From: an uncultured Pelagibacteraceae bacterium | GTDB taxonomy: Bacteria > Pseudomonadota > Alphaproteobacteria > Pelagibacterales > Pelagibacteraceae | Assembly (NCBI GenBank): GCA_902609915.1 | Contig: CACLTO010000001.1 | Location: 1 to 45,000 of the forward strand | DNA length: 45,000 bases | Direction of reading: 5' to 3' | In this document: piece after piece, positions 1-7,545 of the stretch | Layout: each line of letters begins with the position of its first letter | Position numbering within the stretch: the first letter of the stretch is position 1 | The notes under the pieces: model-generated | Seen by the model: the letters and a program-made list of their open reading frames with translations, nothing else | Databases searched by the model: none | Told to the model about the DNA's origin: nothing | Position numbers and translations under genes: made by a program

Positions 1-12
1 AGGTTAATTTTT

Positions 13-87
13 GCCTCGGTAGCTCAGGAGTAGAGCAGAGCCCTGAAAAGGCTTGTGTCGGAGGTGCGAATCCTTCCCGAGGCACCA
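13..87 (+). tRNA. tRNA-Phe (GAA)
   Basis: A complete cloverleaf can be folded. The acceptor GCCTCGG pairs with CCGAGGC, the D-arm is GCTC/GAGC, and the anticodon stem GAGCC/GGCTT holds the loop CTGAAAA with anticodon GAA. The T-arm loop is TGCGAAT. Discriminator A and CCA are encoded in the DNA. It lies 74 bases before the cold-shock gene, in the same direction. Confidence 0.95.
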
Positions 88-161
88 TCAAAATATCTTG
101 AAATTTATATAAAAGAAATTACCTTTAAGTCTAAATAAACAACAAAAGGACGAATAAAAAG

Positions 162-374
162 ATGAGTACGATTCAAGGAAAAGTAAAATGGTTTAATGGT
201 AAAAAAGGTTATGGTTTCATAGAAAGAGACGACAAAGAAAAAGACGCCTTTGTTCATGCTAGCGCAGTAAAAGCGGCAGGAATGAGATTTTTAAATGAGG
301 GAGATAAATTAGAATTTACATTAGAGGATGGTCCAAAAGGCCCCTCAGCAGTAAATTTAAAAAAATTAGATTAA
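162..374 (+). CDS. cspA: cold-shock domain protein (CspA family)
   Basis: This 70-residue protein is a single cold-shock domain, a five-stranded OB fold that binds single-stranded RNA and DNA and acts as an RNA chaperone. Both RNA-binding motifs are visible: RNP1 as KGYGFIE (about residues 15-21) and RNP2 as DAFVHAS (about 28-34). The length is normal for the family. An AAAGGA Shine-Dalgarno-like element lies about 11 bases before the ATG. The gene ends in the clearest intrinsic terminator of the window (392-431), so it is probably transcribed alone or with the tRNA-Phe upstream. The family is certain; which paralogue it corresponds to is not. Confidence 0.93.
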   Translation: MSTIQGKVKWFNGKKGYGFIERDDKEKDAFVHASAVKAAGMRFLNEGDKLEFTLEDGPKGPSAVNLKKLD

Positions 375-391
375 TTGACAATATTTAATAA

Positions 392-431
392 GGGCGTTTT
401 CTTTGATAATTAGAGAGCGTCCTTTTCTTTT
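392..431 (+). terminator. intrinsic terminator after the cold-shock gene
   Basis: GGGCGTTTTCT (392-402) pairs with AGAGAGCGTCC (412-422) over 11 positions, including G-U wobbles, around a 9-base loop. TTTTCTTTT follows at once. This is a textbook Rho-independent terminator placed 18 bases after the stop codon. Confidence 0.85.
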
Positions 432-453
432 AGGGGTTGAATAACTAAAATAT

Positions 454-482
454 TTGTCATAAAAGACGCGAATGATTATAAA
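454..482 (+). promoter_or_regulatory. sigma70-type promoter upstream of tRNA-His/hisS
   Basis: TTGTCA at 454-459 and TATAAA at 477-482 each match the consensus hexamer at five of six positions. They are separated by exactly 17 bases. The predicted start is near 489, about 110 bases before tRNA-His, so a transcript would include the two hairpins at 504-545. Confidence 0.55.
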
Positions 483-503
483 TAATTTATCAAAATTGAA
501 TAT

Positions 504-545
504 AAACAGTTTTCACAGAATCTGTTTCCATAGCCTGTAGGCTAT
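504..545 (+). other. two tandem hairpins in the leader before tRNA-His
   Basis: AAACAG (504-509) pairs with CTGTTT (522-527). ATAGCC (530-535) pairs with GGCTAT (540-545) around the loop TGTA. The second hairpin is followed by TTATTTATAAT. They could be an attenuator, the end of a short RNA starting near 489, or a processing signal. No leader peptide with His codons is visible. Confidence 0.4.
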
Positions 546-598
546 TTATTTATAATATAATTTTAAATTCACAAAAAAATAATATAAAAACAAGGAAT

Positions 599-673
599 GC
601 CTGGGTGGTGTAACGGTTAGCACGAAAGTTTGTGGAACTTTAAGTTTGAGTTCGATTCTCAGCCCGGGTACCA
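599..673 (+). tRNA. tRNA-His (GTG), no encoded G-1
   Basis: The acceptor GCCTGGG pairs with CCCGGGT, giving G1:U72. The discriminator is A73 and CCA is encoded. The anticodon stem AAAGT/ACTTT holds the loop TTGTGGA with anticodon GTG. The base before G1 is T, so the G-1 used in most bacteria is not encoded. G1:U72 with A73 is the known alphaproteobacterial exception and is read by a divergent histidyl-tRNA synthetase. The 3' CCA ends five bases before the hisS start codon. Confidence 0.95.
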
Positions 674-678
674 AAAAA

Positions 679-2073
679 ATGAATAAAGAAAAAAAATTAG
701 TTCCTGGATTACCTTCAGGATTTGAAGATCGTTGGGATAAAAAAATTCTTGTCAAAAAAAAGCTTTTAAAAGCCATTGAGAATAATTTTATTAAATTTGG
801 GGCAGAAGCTCTTGAAACTCCCTCGTTCGAAATTGCAGAAAATATAGGATCTTTTTTGGCAGAAGACGAGGCTAATCCTATGTCTGATGTATTTTTATTC
901 GAAGATGGAGATAAAAATATAACCCTTCGTTACGATCTCTCAAGCCCACTTGCAAGATTTTATGCTCAAAATAATCAAGAACTTCCATCAATTTTCAAGC
1001 GATACCAAATTCAGAATGTATTCAGAAATGAAAAACCTGGCAATGGTAGATATAGAGAATTTATGCAAGCAGATTTTGATATTATTGGAAATGTTAACCC
1101 CGCCCAAGCAAATGCAGAGCTTTGTAATTTAATATCAAGCACATTATCAGATTGTGGATTAAAAACGGATCAATTTATAATTAATGTGAGTAATAGAAAA
1201 ATAGTTCAGGGTTTAATTGATGATTTAAAGATTTCTGAGGAAAAACAGATAAAAGTTATTAGAGCAATTGATAAACTCGACAAGCCTGGTTTTGGATTAA
1301 AAGGGGTTGAGGACTTACTTAAAAAAGAGAGAAAAGACCAAAGTGGAGCTATCACCAAAGGAGCTGATCTAAATAATAAACAGGTAGCACAAATATTAAA
1401 TTTTCTAAAAATAAAAGATTTAAAAAAATTAAAGGAAACCTTAAAAAATCCATTATCTCAAGAGGGAATCAAAGAATTAGAGGATTTATTTCAAGTACTT
1501 GGATATGGTTCAAATTTAAATCAAATCAAAACAAATTTTACGATTGTGAGAGGACTCTCGTACTATGACTCATTTATAGTCGAAACAAATTTAAATTTTA
1601 AAGTGACTAATAACAAAGGTAAGGAAATTGAGTTAGGTAGTATCTGTTCAGGAGGATCGTACGCCAAACTTGTTTCAAGGTTTAGAGGTATTGATGTTCC
1701 TGGGACTGGAATTAGTTTTGGAGTAGACAGGTTGTTATTTGCATTAATGCAGTCAAATCAAATTCAAGTAGAAAATCAAAAACCGGTTTTAGTTTGTGTC
1801 ATGGATGAAAAATATTTAAAAAATTATTATGAAATTGTTGACCAATTAAGAGATAATAATGTTAATGCAGAGGTTTTTTTAAGTACTAAAAAAAATCTTA
1901 GTAAACAGCTCGATTTAGCAAACAAGCGTAAATTAACAGTAGCGATTATTTGTGGGGAAAATGAGTTTAATGATAATACTGTGACCATTAAAAACCTCAG
2001 AGGTGTTAAGGGTGAAAATAACCAAACGATTCCAAAATCAAACTTAATAAATGAAATCAAAAAACTTATCTGA
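679..2073 (+). CDS. hisS: histidyl-tRNA synthetase (alphaproteobacterial divergent type)
   Basis: This class II synthetase attaches histidine to tRNA-His. Starting at the ATG at 679 it has 464 residues and opens with the expected LPSGFEDR segment. An in-frame ATG at 646 lies inside the tRNA and is rejected. Motif 2 is visible as VFRNEKPGNGRYREF (about 114-128), the histidine-binding motif as RGLSYY (291-296, where other bacteria have RGLDYY), and motif 3 as GTGISFGVDRLLFAL. The gene follows tRNA-His by five bases and overlaps hisZ by 23 bases, so a tRNA-synthetase-biosynthesis transcript is likely. The product is certain. The divergent subtype is inferred from the motif differences and the tRNA. 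Confidence 0.95.
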   Translation: MNKEKKLVPGLPSGFEDRWDKKILVKKKLLKAIENNFIKFGAEALETPSFEIAENIGSFLAEDEANPMSDVFLFEDGDKNITLRYDLSSPLARFYAQNNQELPSIFKRYQIQNVFRNEKPGNGRYREFMQADFDIIGNVNPAQANAELCNLISSTLSDCGLKTDQFIINVSNRKIVQGLIDDLKISEEKQIKVIRAIDKLDKPGFGLKGVEDLLKKERKDQSGAITKGADLNNKQVAQILNFLKIKDLKKLKETLKNPLSQEGIKELEDLFQVLGYGSNLNQIKTNFTIVRGLSYYDSFIVETNLNFKVTNNKGKEIELGSICSGGSYAKLVSRFRGIDVPGTGISFGVDRLLFALMQSNQIQVENQKPVLVCVMDEKYLKNYYEIVDQLRDNNVNAEVFLSTKKNLSKQLDLANKRKLTVAIICGENEFNDNTVTIKNLRGVKGENNQTIPKSNLINEIKKLI

Positions 2074-3103
2074 AAAAATCCTTAAGTCTGTTAAGGGCAA
2101 GGGATTTAAATATATTGAATTACCCTCGGTAATTGAGACTAATCATATTGTTCAAAGATCTGGTGAAAATTTTAGAAAGTTTATTTTTTCATTTATTGAT
2201 CAAAATGGAAAAGAACTATGCCTACGTCCTGATTTAACAATAGTCTCATGTCTAAGATATTTAGAAAATAATTTAAGAGGTAAAGAAAAAATATTTTATA
2301 GTGGTCAAGCTTATAGGAAATCTCAAAACAAAAAAGATTCAATAATTAGAAATCAAATTGGATTTGAAATCATTGGTTCTAAAGATGAAAAAAATGATGA
2401 TAAAGAAATTATCCAAACTTCTTTAAATTCTCTAAAAAATTTAAAATATACCTCGGGCACTTTAACATTAGGAAATGTCGAAATATTTAAACTTTTAATA
2501 TCTAAACTAGATATTCCAACTAGATGGAAATTGAGATTATCAAGACATTTCTGGAGAGAAAATTATTTTAATGATTTGTTAAAAAGGTTGGAAACAAACT
2601 CTGATGTTGATCCAACTATTGTTGAAATAGATAAAAAACGTTATCTAAAAATGCTAAAAGGCAACAAAAACTCAATCGTTGCTGAAAGATCGATTGAGGA
2701 GATTTTAAAGCGTTTTAACAAAAAGATAAAAGATCCAAGACGTCCAAGTAAAGGAAGGAATGTATCAAAAATTATTAAAGAGTTTTTAAAGATCAAATGT
2801 CCAATTATCAAAACTGCTGACGTTTTAAATAAATTTTTTAAGACACATCAAATTAACTTGGTAGTAGATCAAAGATACTTTCCAACCTCTGTTAACAGAA
2901 CTTCAAAATTAGATGTAGTTTTTTCAACTTCTTTTGGAAGACAACTTGAATATTACACAGGTATGGTTTTTAAAATTGATGTGAAATTAAATAATAAGAT
3001 TAAAAATATAATTAATGGTGGGAGATATGATCAATTAATTTCTGATCTTGGATCTAAAAAACAAATATCAGCAGTAGGAGCTGCTTTAAATTTAAATTAT
3101 TAA
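2051..3103 (+). CDS. hisZ: ATP phosphoribosyltransferase regulatory subunit
   Basis: HisZ is a HisRS-like protein without aminoacylation activity that forms a complex with short-form HisG to make and regulate ATP phosphoribosyltransferase. The 350-residue protein keeps the class II synthetase core, with LRPDLTIVSCLRYL (about 58-71) and LEYYTGMVFKI near the C-terminus. Its start lies inside the last 23 bases of hisS and it ends one base before hisG. Position next to a 228-residue HisG supports HisZ over a second synthetase. The RGL(D/S)YY histidine motif of a true HisRS is absent. Confidence 0.93.
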   Translation: MKSKNLSEKILKSVKGKGFKYIELPSVIETNHIVQRSGENFRKFIFSFIDQNGKELCLRPDLTIVSCLRYLENNLRGKEKIFYSGQAYRKSQNKKDSIIRNQIGFEIIGSKDEKNDDKEIIQTSLNSLKNLKYTSGTLTLGNVEIFKLLISKLDIPTRWKLRLSRHFWRENYFNDLLKRLETNSDVDPTIVEIDKKRYLKMLKGNKNSIVAERSIEEILKRFNKKIKDPRRPSKGRNVSKIIKEFLKIKCPIIKTADVLNKFFKTHQINLVVDQRYFPTSVNRTSKLDVVFSTSFGRQLEYYTGMVFKIDVKLNNKIKNIINGGRYDQLISDLGSKKQISAVGAALNLNY

Positions 3104-3104
3104 A

Positions 3105-3791
3105 ATGAAAAATATAATCAATATAGGAATTCCAAGTAAAGGTAGACTAAGAAAAGATGTTCTAAACATATTCAAAAAGAAAAAATTAAAACTAATTTCT
3201 GAACGAGGTGAAAGGGATTTAATTGGGTCTATTAAAAGTAAATCAAACATTAAAATTCTTTATTTACATGCAAGAGAAATTATTCAAAGATTAGGAGATG
3301 GTTCTTTAGACATAGGCTTTTCGGGTTTTGATCTGCTTAAAGAGGGAGAGATTAATATTCAAAAAAAAATTAAGTTAATCAAAAAATATGATTTCGGAAA
3401 AGCAACACTAGTTGTTGCTATTCCAGATCCATGGATTGATGTACAAACAGTAGCTGATTTAGAGGAAATTGCGTTTGAATTTAGAGATAAAAAGAAAAAA
3501 AAATTAAGAGTTGCAACTAAATATCCAAACTTAACTAAGGAATTTTTATTTTCAAAGGGTGTAACACAATTTCAATTAGTTGAAAGTTTGGGTGCGACCG
3601 AGGCCTATCCTTTTACAGGTTCTGCAAATTTGATTACGGATATCAGTTCAACTGGCGAAACTATAAAGAGTAATAATCTACGTATCTTAAAAGATGGTGA
3701 GATTTTAAAATCCCAAGCATGTATTTTTACTTCGAAGAAAAACTTAAAAAAAAAAGGTTTAAAAATTTTAGTTAAATTACTTTCCAATTAA
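3105..3791 (+). CDS. hisG: ATP phosphoribosyltransferase catalytic subunit, short form
   Basis: This enzyme joins ATP and PRPP to give phosphoribosyl-ATP, the first and regulated step of histidine synthesis. At 228 residues it is the short form, which lacks the C-terminal regulatory domain and needs HisZ, encoded directly upstream. Visible motifs are GIPSKGRLRKDV near the N-terminus, SGFDLLKEGE, and a PRPP-binding region with TGSANLITDISSTGET (about 170-185). The 3' end overlaps a small reverse-strand ORF (3777-3908) by 15 bases. Confidence 0.95.
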   Translation: MKNIINIGIPSKGRLRKDVLNIFKKKKLKLISERGERDLIGSIKSKSNIKILYLHAREIIQRLGDGSLDIGFSGFDLLKEGEINIQKKIKLIKKYDFGKATLVVAIPDPWIDVQTVADLEEIAFEFRDKKKKKLRVATKYPNLTKEFLFSKGVTQFQLVESLGATEAYPFTGSANLITDISSTGETIKSNNLRILKDGEILKSQACIFTSKKNLKKKGLKILVKLLSN

Positions 3792-3908
3792 TTTATCTTT
3801 AAAATAAATAAGGATTATTTTGATAATATCTAAATTTCTGAAAATCGCGTAAAGAGCTATTAAAGCACCAATTATAAATATAATTTTTAAAATAAGATAT
3901 AATTCCAT
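3777..3908 (-). CDS. putative 43-residue small membrane protein
   Basis: On the reverse strand an ATG at 3908-3906 opens a 43-codon frame that ends with TAA at 3777. The translation starts MELYLILKIIFIIGALIALY and ends in a basic tail KDKLIGK. That gives one or two hydrophobic segments (about residues 3-21 and 26-36) with lysines at the end. An AAGGA Shine-Dalgarno sequence sits six bases before the ATG, which is unusual in this genome, and a TATTAT -10-like element lies just upstream. It fills the gap between hisG and rmuC and overlaps the last 15 bases of hisG. I do not recognise the family. Codon use is AT-rich like the background, so chance cannot be excluded. Confidence 0.5.
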   Translation of the reverse strand: MELYLILKIIFIIGALIALYAIFRNLDIIKIILIYFKDKLIGK

Positions 3909-3938
3909 TAAAAATCCTTATAATACAAGTTACGAATC

Positions 3939-5030
3939 ATGGACACAATTTTATTAATTATTTTAGTTTCTTTGTTAGGCACGACACTAGCTATTTTGTA
4001 TTTGAATATCAGATCTAAACCCAAGTCAGATATTGAAGAGTCAGAGGAAATAACTAACCTAAAAACTGAAATAGTTACATTAAAAGATACCTTAAATAAT
4101 ACTATCAATACTTCAATTGGTACTATGTCGACTTCCTTCAATGCATTATCAACTGGGGTTACAAAAGATATGACTGAAGCCTTAACCAAAGTTGATGAGA
4201 AGGTTGGTAATTTTAATCAACAGGTACAACTATTAAATCAAAGCCAGGAGGGTATTACTAAAATTTTAGCAGGTGTTAAAAAATATGGAACCTTAGCAGA
4301 GTATTCTCTTGATGCTTTAATTAAAGATTTATTGCCCGCATCTCAATTTATCACAAATGTTAAAATGAAAGAAGATACGAGTGAAAATGTAGAATTTGCA
4401 ATTAAACTTCAAGGAGATGTTTTAGTTCCAGTAGACTCTCATTTTCCTGTAGAAAAATTTAAAGCAATTACTGATGCACATGAAGCTGATGATAAAAGAG
4501 AAGTTGCTGATGCTAGAACAAAACTAGCAAATGCTTTTAAAGCCAAAGCTAAAAGTGTAATGGAAAAATATATAGTCCCACCTAAATCAACTGATTTTGC
4601 AATAGTGTATGCACCAACAGAAAGTCTATATAAAGAATTAACTGAATATCAAGATCCAAGCACCAAAGAACTATTAACTCAAGAATTAATGAAAAAATAT
4701 AAAATAGTAATTTGTGGCCCTAATACTCTTTCAGCTTATTTACAATCCTTACATATGGGTTTTCAATCATTAAAAGTTCAAAAAGGAGCTACAGAAATAT
4801 ATAATCATCTAAAAACCATCACCACAAGATTTGGAAAACATTTTGATAATATAATTACACTTAGAAAAAAATTAGAAGAAGCGATGAGTGTGGTAGATAA
4901 GTTTGGTACTGATGCAAGATCAATTAGTAGAACGCTAGAAAATATAAAAGATCCCGAGCAGGTTGAGAAAGCTGTTCAAACAGAAAATGTAGAAAAATTT
5001 GTTGAAAGAAATAAACAGCTTAAAAATTAA
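3939..5030 (+). CDS. rmuC: RmuC family DNA recombination protein
   Basis: RmuC proteins are linked to limiting DNA inversions and recombination at repeats and are predicted to carry a nuclease-like fold. This 363-residue protein begins with a hydrophobic membrane segment (about 3-22). A coiled-coil-rich region follows (about 33-110), then the conserved core with YGTLAEYSLDALIKDLLP and VPVDSHFPVEKFKAI. The family is clear from these blocks. It is followed within about 40 bases by two further nuclease-family genes in the same direction, which suggests shared transcription and a common DNA-processing role. Confidence 0.9.
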   Translation: MDTILLIILVSLLGTTLAILYLNIRSKPKSDIEESEEITNLKTEIVTLKDTLNNTINTSIGTMSTSFNALSTGVTKDMTEALTKVDEKVGNFNQQVQLLNQSQEGITKILAGVKKYGTLAEYSLDALIKDLLPASQFITNVKMKEDTSENVEFAIKLQGDVLVPVDSHFPVEKFKAITDAHEADDKREVADARTKLANAFKAKAKSVMEKYIVPPKSTDFAIVYAPTESLYKELTEYQDPSTKELLTQELMKKYKIVICGPNTLSAYLQSLHMGFQSLKVQKGATEIYNHLKTITTRFGKHFDNIITLRKKLEEAMSVVDKFGTDARSISRTLENIKDPEQVEKAVQTENVEKFVERNKQLKN

Positions 5031-5067
5031 TTTCTTTTTTCTTTTAATAACGATTATAAGAAACTTC

Positions 5068-5754
5068 ATGCAATGGAATAGAAAATATGATTATCCTTCA
5101 TCATCAAGAGCAACAATAGATGGAATTAGGAGATACGTACTAGGAGAATCAAAACTACCAAGCGTTACTTCAATTTTAGATGCAACTAAATCTGAAGAAG
5201 ATAAAGCGGCTTTAGCTAATTGGCGAGAAAGAACTGGTCAAAAAGAAGCTGAGGCAATAACAAAAGCTGCGAGCAGTCGAGGTTCAAAAATGCATAATTA
5301 TTTAGAGTCCTTTCTTTTAGGAAGAGAAAATTTAAGTTTTTTTGAAGATGGAGAACAATATAAATTAATGGCTAAAGAAATAATTGATAAAGGATTAAAA
5401 AATAGGCTAGAAGAAATATGGGGAGTTGAATGCACACTTTACTATCCAGAAAAATATGCTGGGACTGCTGACTGTGTGGGTGTTTATGATGGACAATCTT
5501 GCATAATTGATTTCAAGCAATCTAATAAACCAAAAAAAGCTGAGTATATCGACTCTTGGTTTTTACAAACAAGCGCATATTCTTTAGCACATAATATTGT
5601 CTATAACACAAACATAACATCTTGCGTAATTCTAGTTTGTACAGTAGATAATTTATTTCAAGAATTTAAAATTCAAGGCCCAGAACTAATTACTTATCAA
5701 AATTTATTCTTAGGAAGACTAAAAAAATTTAATGAACTTTCAAATTTAATTTAA
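5068..5754 (+). CDS. RecB-like PD-(D/E)XK nuclease family protein
   Basis: I chose the ATG at 5068 (228 residues). An in-frame ATG at 4999 would read through the end of rmuC and add a non-conserved hydrophobic stretch. The catalytic pattern of RecB-family exonucleases is visible: H76 in KMHNYLE, D135 in AGTADCVG, D148-x-K150 in IIDFKQS, then Q167 and Y171 in LQTSAYSLA. The opening LPSVTSILDATKSEED and the size resemble mitochondrial genome-maintenance exonuclease 1 and phage exonucleases of this fold. The expected activity is single-strand DNA exonuclease; that is inference. It sits between rmuC and an ExoI-like gene, two bases before the latter. Confidence 0.8.
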   Translation: MQWNRKYDYPSSSRATIDGIRRYVLGESKLPSVTSILDATKSEEDKAALANWRERTGQKEAEAITKAASSRGSKMHNYLESFLLGRENLSFFEDGEQYKLMAKEIIDKGLKNRLEEIWGVECTLYYPEKYAGTADCVGVYDGQSCIIDFKQSNKPKKAEYIDSWFLQTSAYSLAHNIVYNTNITSCVILVCTVDNLFQEFKIQGPELITYQNLFLGRLKKFNELSNLI

Positions 5755-5756
5755 AA

Positions 5757-7193
5757 ATGGATAAAATAGTAATTTACGACACAGAAACGACTAACAGTAC
5801 CATTTGGGGATCAATTATCGAAGTTGGAGCAGTTGTAGTTGATAAAAATCTTAAAGAACTAGGGAAATTGAATATTAGAGGAAGGATGCCAGAGGGAGAA
5901 GTCCCCTCTGCAAAAGCTCTTTTAGTTAATTCTACAAGTATTGATTTACTTACTAAAGGTAATTATTCACATTATGATTTTTTAGGTGCCGTTGAAAACT
6001 TTTTCTCTAAATGTGCTCCTGCAATGTTTATGGGGTGGTCAAATTTAAATTTTGATAGAAGAATGTTTCATTTCAATTTTTTTAAGGGAAATAGATATCC
6101 TTATGCTACTCATTCATCACCAAATCAAGAACATGATGGTTTACATATAGCAAGAGCCGCTCAAACCTTGAATTCTGAGACTTTAAAAACCGAATTAACA
6201 CAAGCAGGAAATCCAAGTCTTGCATTAGAATCTTTATCAAGAATGCAAGGTTTTGACACTTCAGCTAGCCACACAGCTTATGTAGATGCTCAGAATTCAT
6301 TAAAGGTTCTGAGAATTATTAAGGATAAACATAAAGAAAATTGGGAAACATTTTTAAAAACATCAACAAAAACAAACGTCGAAACGTTTTTAAAAAATGA
6401 AGGCATATACTCTATTTTTGAAAATGTGAAGGGAAGAAATATGATGTATCTTACAAGTACACTACATCCTAATCACATTTTTCACCCATCTTATGCTTCG
6501 TGGGGATACGTTTGGGACTTAAGAAGAGATCCAGAACCATTATTAAACTTATCAGTAAATCAATTAAGAGATATGTTAAAAAAGTATAGCCCCAAGGCTT
6601 TAAGAGTTTTAAAAACTAACAAAGCTCCAGTAATTTTAGACAAACAATTTGCACTTAAACAAAAACCTTATTCAGATTTAAGTTTAGAAACAATTAGAAA
6701 AAGAGCACAAAATGTCAGAAATAATGAAAATTTTTGTAAGAATATACAAATTATAAATAGAGAGGCAGCAGAGGAAAAGGAGCAAACTAAAACCCAAGAA
6801 GATCTATTACCCGAAGAAACTTTATACGAAAAATTTATTCCTAATAAAGATACTGCTCTTTTTAAAACCTGGCACAGCTCATCTTGGGAAGATAAGTTGA
6901 GATTACTGGATAAGTTTCAAGATAAGAGATGTAGTTGGTTTGGACAAAAAATAATTTATCAAGAAGCACCTCAAATTTTACCACCTGATTTGTATAAAAA
7001 TATTAAAAGTGAAATTGCTAGACGTATATTAAGTAAGAATAAAGAAAAGTGGCAAACAGTAAATATGGCATACAATGAAATTGACTATTTGAGAGATCAA
7101 GCAGATAAAAGAGATGATAAAAATGAATTAAATAAACTAGATGAAATAAATGATTTTATAATGTCTATAGAAAAGAAATATGAAATTGCCTAG
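5757..7193 (+). CDS. sbcB: exonuclease I-like DEDDh exonuclease
   Basis: This 478-residue protein matches the length of E. coli exonuclease I (475) and shows all five DEDDh residues: D8 and E10 in YDTETT, D100 in SNLNFDRRM, H172 and D177 in SHTAYVDAQ. ExoI degrades single-stranded DNA 3' to 5' and takes part in mismatch repair and recombination. The C-terminal half, with repeated lysine-rich helices, fits the ExoI C-terminal region but is divergent, so the gene symbol is tentative. It starts two bases after the PD-(D/E)XK nuclease gene and closes a three-gene DNA-processing run with rmuC. Confidence 0.8.
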   Translation: MDKIVIYDTETTNSTIWGSIIEVGAVVVDKNLKELGKLNIRGRMPEGEVPSAKALLVNSTSIDLLTKGNYSHYDFLGAVENFFSKCAPAMFMGWSNLNFDRRMFHFNFFKGNRYPYATHSSPNQEHDGLHIARAAQTLNSETLKTELTQAGNPSLALESLSRMQGFDTSASHTAYVDAQNSLKVLRIIKDKHKENWETFLKTSTKTNVETFLKNEGIYSIFENVKGRNMMYLTSTLHPNHIFHPSYASWGYVWDLRRDPEPLLNLSVNQLRDMLKKYSPKALRVLKTNKAPVILDKQFALKQKPYSDLSLETIRKRAQNVRNNENFCKNIQIINREAAEEKEQTKTQEDLLPEETLYEKFIPNKDTALFKTWHSSSWEDKLRLLDKFQDKRCSWFGQKIIYQEAPQILPPDLYKNIKSEIARRILSKNKEKWQTVNMAYNEIDYLRDQADKRDDKNELNKLDEINDFIMSIEKKYEIA

Positions 7194-7227
7194 TTGACAT
7201 TAAGATACAAGTTTATAGAAAGGTTTC

Positions 7228-7545
7228 ATGCTTATAGATTTTAAGGACGAAGACTTTGAAGGTAAAATTAAAGGTGAGGATATTTCTGTAATTCAGTTTA
7301 GTGCTGCTTGGTGTGGGCCATGTAAAACTCTGAAACCAATTATGGATAAACTTGCTAGAGAGTACAAAGATAAAGCCGGGTTTTATTACGCTGATATAGA
7401 GGATGGTGGGATTAATACTGGTAGCGCCGCGGGTATAAGGGGTGTACCTACAGTGATAATTTATAAAAAGGGCATAGAGGTTGATAGAAAAGTTGGTGGG
7501 GTTCCCGAAAGTCATATGAAAGAATTTTTAGATAAAAATATTTAA
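7228..7545 (+). CDS. thioredoxin family protein
   Basis: This is a 105-residue single thioredoxin fold with the redox motif WCGPC at residues 28-32 and the cis-proline region GVPTVIIY (about 77-84). There is no signal peptide, so it should act in the cytoplasm as a disulfide reductase. It may or may not be the main TrxA of the cell. A GAAAGG ribosome-binding-like sequence precedes the ATG, and a perfect TTGACA lies at 7195-7200 just after the exonuclease stop, without a well-spaced -10. The stop codon shares the four bases TTAA (7542-7545) with the stop of folC on the other strand. Confidence 0.9.
   Translation: MLIDFKDEDFEGKIKGEDISVIQFSAAWCGPCKTLKPIMDKLAREYKDKAGFYYADIEDGGINTGSAAGIRGVPTVIIYKKGIEVDRKVGGVPESHMKEFLDKNI

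Noticed and set aside
646-678. Upstream ATG for hisS at 646
   Set aside because: It lies inside the tRNA-His gene; the conserved HisRS N-terminus begins after the ATG at 679.
3908-4189. 93-codon reverse frame within rmuC
   Set aside because: It is antisense to a clearly conserved gene and shows no recognisable motif.
4999-5067. Longer start for the PD-(D/E)XK nuclease
   Set aside because: The added residues read through the rmuC end and form a non-conserved hydrophobic stretch; ATG at 5068 is the better start.
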